A DNA stretch of 8,394 nt, taken from positions 1-8,394 of the forward strand of contig JALVQM010000484.1 in assembly GCA_027025615.1 (NCBI GenBank), read 5' to 3'. Under the pieces are notes generated by a model, which was given only the letters and a program-made list of their open reading frames with translations, was not told where the DNA came from and made no database searches. This DNA is from Desulfobacteraceae bacterium. Lineage in GTDB: Bacteria; Desulfobacterota; Desulfobacteria; Desulfobacterales; Desulfosarcinaceae. A program made the translations under genes and the position numbers. Shown one piece after another: positions 7,301-8,394 of this stretch (position 1 is the stretch's first letter; each line of letters opens with the position of its first letter).

Positions 7301-7490
7301 ACAAAAGTAATTTTGTTAAATTGTTGCCCAGTCGGCATGTATTTGTTTCCGCCCGTACCTTCACCGGTAAGGTGAAGTTCAATAGGTGATAAATGCCTGA
7401 GGCATTTGAAGCCCCAAGGGGCTCGCGATTTTACCGAATCTGCTTTCTTGTCGGGCAGTTGAAGTACCAAAGTACGTCTGCCTGCCCTCC
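7289..7490. repeat. Hairpin-dense intergenic block, probable dispersed repeat
   Basis: Six inverted repeats lie within 200 bp. They are: CTTCAAATGCCT (7289-7300) with its perfect complement at 7400-7411; ACAAAA/TTTTGT (7301-7316); CTTCACC/GGTGAAG (7359-7377, 5-nt loop); AAATGCC/GGCATTT (7391-7407, 3-nt loop); AGCCCC/GGGGCT (7410-7423, 2-nt loop); and a longer imperfect hairpin, GGGCAG...GTAC-CAAA-GTAC...CTGCCC (7453-7487). The block is visibly more GC-rich than the DNA to its right. Open frames cross it on both strands (up to 131 codons on +, 100 and 73 on -) but have no good ribosome site, resemble no family I recognise and overlap each other, so I do not call a gene. My reading is a repeated non-coding element of the host genome, possibly RNA-forming; only a genome-wide search can show copy number. 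Confidence 0.5.
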
Positions 7491-7573
7491 GCCTCGCATC
7501 TTCGCCAAACTTGCCAGCTGCAAAATCCGGGTTCAATGGGGCAAGGCCTGTCGAGAAAAGAAAGTAGCAAAAG

Positions 7574-7613
7574 AATATCCTGTTGTATCGCACAAATCAT
7601 TTAACAGGATGTT
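7574..7613. repeat. Inverted repeat, 8 bp perfect core
   Basis: ATCCTGTT (7577-7584) pairs with AACAGGAT (7603-7610) around an 18-nt loop. Allowing a G-T pair, the outer bases extend the match to 7574-7613. The right arm overlaps the left terminal repeat of the candidate MITE, so the two structures share bases. No T-run follows on either strand, so it does not look like an intrinsic terminator. Confidence 0.45.
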
Positions 7614-7748
7614 GAAAAACTGTTGCGTTTGGTTTTTGCTGGGCCATAATTCGGCGACGACACATAGGTATTCAAGGAAAATTCAGCTTTTCGCCTCATT
7701 TTGGTTTACCTCAGCTTCCCCTGCCACGTTTTTCCAAATCCTGCTAAA
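7600..7748. mobile_element. Candidate MITE or collapsed insertion sequence, about 149 bp
   Basis: The ends are imperfect terminal inverted repeats of 21 nt, at 7600-7620 and 7728-7748, with 18 of 21 positions matching. The left arm reads TTTA-A-CAGGAT-GTT-GAAAAAC; the right arm read inward is TTTA-G-CAGGAT-TTG-GAAAAAC. The CAGG-GTTGAAAAAC pattern resembles ends of some insertion sequences, from memory and unverified. If the element proper starts at CAGGAT, the flanking TTAA and CTAA could be a worn 4-bp target duplication. The ~107-bp interior has no transposase. A match this long at this spacing is unlikely by chance on a rough count. A long hairpin RNA is the main alternative. Confidence 0.45.
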
Positions 7749-7804
7749 GCCATATGGTTTTAAACCGATGATAAATATAATCGGTTAATATACCCATCGG
7801 TATA
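7746..7804. repeat. Three consecutive palindromes
   Basis: Three dyads follow one another with almost no gap: AAAGCCATATGGTTTT (7746-7761, one G-T mismatch, centred on perfect CCATATGG); AACCGAT/ATCGGTT (7763-7786, 10-nt loop); and TATACC-CATC-GGTATA (7789-7804). The CCGAT/ATCGG bases recur across the second and third. They could be a cluster of protein-binding sites or stem-loops; no protein is known to me for this pattern. Confidence 0.45.
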
Positions 7805-8063
7805 GGTAAACAGGTTGTTAAAGTCAAGCAAACCGTTGACGGGACTGTGAATGGACAGGAAAAACAACCAAAAAATGCTGGCAAGTATGGAATAAAATCA
7901 AGCTTTATAGCTGAAAATGTATAAGCAGGTCAGCTTGGGACAATATGTGGTCCTAAACAAGAGCTGTAAAACAGACAGGCAGAAAAGATATAAGCAGGGG
8001 ATATAAGGCAAACACAGCATCTAGTATTATTTTTCCAAGTACATACAACATAGGTTAACTGAA
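7805..8063. other. Intergenic stretch without a gene; short repeats and one nested hairpin
   Basis: No open frame of useful length is seen on either strand. TATAAGCAGG occurs twice, at 7920-7929 and 7989-7998, and GATATAAG recurs at 7987-7994 and 8000-8007. A nested hairpin may form at 7931-7966, with outer CAGC/GCTG and inner GGAC/GTCC. Two small hairpins, GTCAA/TTGAC and CTGT/ACAG, lie between about 7823 and 7860. It might hold a small RNA, but neither a clear promoter nor a terminator was found. Confidence 0.3.
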
Positions 8064-8094
8064 TAAAATTATATATAAATTATGTATAATTTTA
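8064..8094. repeat. AT-only 10-bp inverted repeat next to a promoter
   Basis: TAAAATTATA (8064-8073) and TATAATTTTA (8085-8094) are perfect complements around an 11-nt loop. The repeat ends 1 bp before the TTGACA of the XRE gene promoter. It could be an operator or an UP-element-like AT tract for RNA polymerase. Confidence 0.5.
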
Positions 8095-8095
8095 C

Positions 8096-8124
8096 TTGAC
8101 ATCGTTTCATATATTGTAAATTAT
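8096..8124 (+). promoter_or_regulatory. Sigma-70-type promoter for the XRE regulator gene
   Basis: A consensus -35 TTGACA (8096-8101) is followed after 17 bp by AATTAT (8119-8124). TATGAT at 8122-8127 is a closer -10 match but at a 20-bp spacer. The region is strongly AT-rich. The 8-bp palindrome TGATATCA (8124-8131) sits over the start-site region and could be an operator. The implied leader before ATG 8231 is about 100 nt. Confidence 0.5.
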
Positions 8125-8230
8125 GATATCAAATGAAATTTTAAGAAAGGTTTTTTGCTCTTATCAGACATCCTGACAAAATGGAAATTATTAGCCATTA
8201 TTACTTAGAAAACATTGAGAAGTGTTACCT

Positions 8231-8394
8231 ATGGGCAAAAATTCTTTAAAGAAAATTCGCGAATCCCTGCTTATGAGCAAATCTGAATTGGCGCGGGAAG
8301 CAAATGTGTCGCCGATTACTATTACCAGGATAGAGCAGGGCAAACCTTGCCGGATGGAAACCAAGCGCAAAATTTTACTGGCACTTGGTTATAG
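8231..8394 (+). CDS. XRE-family helix-turn-helix regulator, 3' end outside window
   Basis: Fifty-four codons are visible, beginning MGKNSLKKIRESLLMSKSEL and still open at the window edge. The protein shows the Cro/C1-type helix-turn-helix: the SKSELAREANVS helix pair (16-27), recognition helix PITITRIEQGK (28-38), then RMETKRKILLALGY (41-54). The length of such single-domain proteins is usually about 65-80 residues, so probably only a short tail is missing. Short HTH proteins of this type are common in Desulfobacterota, but I cannot assign a target. A weak GAGAAG (8217-8222) precedes the ATG by 8 bp; GTG at 8222 is a less likely alternative just after an in-frame stop. It is transcribed away from the kinase gene from its own promoter; palindromes in that promoter suggest self-control, which is inference. 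Confidence 0.82.
   Translation, partial: MGKNSLKKIRESLLMSKSELAREANVSPITITRIEQGKPCRMETKRKILLALGY

Noticed and set aside
7503..7550. tRNA-like GGGTTCAA segment
   Set aside because: No cloverleaf can be formed around it; acceptor and anticodon stems are absent.
7567..7583. Third GG-N10-GC sequence on the minus strand, AGGATAT-TCTT-TTGCT
   Set aside because: Only the GG and the TTGCT part agree with the sigma-54 consensus, and it lies nearly 400 bp from the kinase start inside repeat-like DNA.
7393..7788. 131-codon open frame on the + strand, with 100- and 73-codon frames opposite it
   Set aside because: The frames overlap on both strands, carry no recognisable domain, and run through hairpins and across the candidate MITE. 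The only ribosome-site-like AGGTGA is 3 bp from the ATG, too close. More likely a translated repeat.
7815..7860. Resemblance to a GEMM (cyclic di-GMP) riboswitch, from GCAAACC followed by GACGGGAC
   Set aside because: The second conserved block and the P1b tetraloop receptor are missing, and no gene starts shortly downstream.

Overview
The window looks like a piece of a Gram-negative, Desulfobacterota-type chromosome. A sulfate reducer of the Desulfobacteraceae kind is my best guess. The basis is the gene style (PfkB, FmdB and Fur-FeoA beside recN, and a Cache-like kinase paired with an NtrC-type regulator), moderate GC content with AT-rich intergenic DNA, and Shine-Dalgarno-led, tightly spaced genes. 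This assignment is inference; no rRNA or marker gene is present to fix it.

Left half (1-4326, all +). A 5'-truncated recN (DNA repair ATPase) is followed by a 114-bp spacer and then a run of five genes: an FmdB-type zinc-ribbon protein, a fused Fur + FeoA regulator, an exported protein with two SH3b repeats, a PfkB-family (adenosine/ribokinase-like) kinase started by TTG behind a perfect GGAGG, and a membrane-anchored TPR protein resembling YfgM. Gaps of 42, 16, 12 and -1 bp (the last is a TAATG overlap) suggest co-transcription from the FmdB gene onward. The products do not form one obvious pathway: iron sensing, cell-envelope binding, sugar/nucleoside phosphorylation and envelope protein handling.

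Middle (4360-7184, all -). This is a two-gene two-component system convergent with the left operon: a membrane histidine kinase with an extracytoplasmic sensor, followed 2 bp later by an NtrC-type sigma-54 activator. The kinase should phosphorylate Asp52 of the regulator, which carries GAFTGA and a Fis-type HTH. Two -24/-12-like sequences lie on the minus strand just upstream of the kinase gene, so the system may drive its own transcription through sigma-54.

Right (7185-8230) is about 1.05 kb without a convincing gene, but it is rich in structure: a hairpin cluster that looks like a dispersed intergenic repeat (7289-7490), a ~149-bp candidate MITE or collapsed insertion sequence with 21-bp imperfect terminal inverted repeats (7600-7748), three consecutive palindromes (7746-7804), and an AT-rich stretch with a 10-bp inverted repeat just upstream of a TTGACA promoter. 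That promoter faces a short XRE-type helix-turn-helix regulator whose 3' end is cut by the window edge (8231-8394).

I found no rRNA, tRNA, CRISPR array, intact transposase or recognisable riboswitch. The points most worth a second look are the Fur-FeoA fusion, the candidate MITE, the hairpin-dense repeat, and the possible sigma-54 promoters upstream of the kinase.
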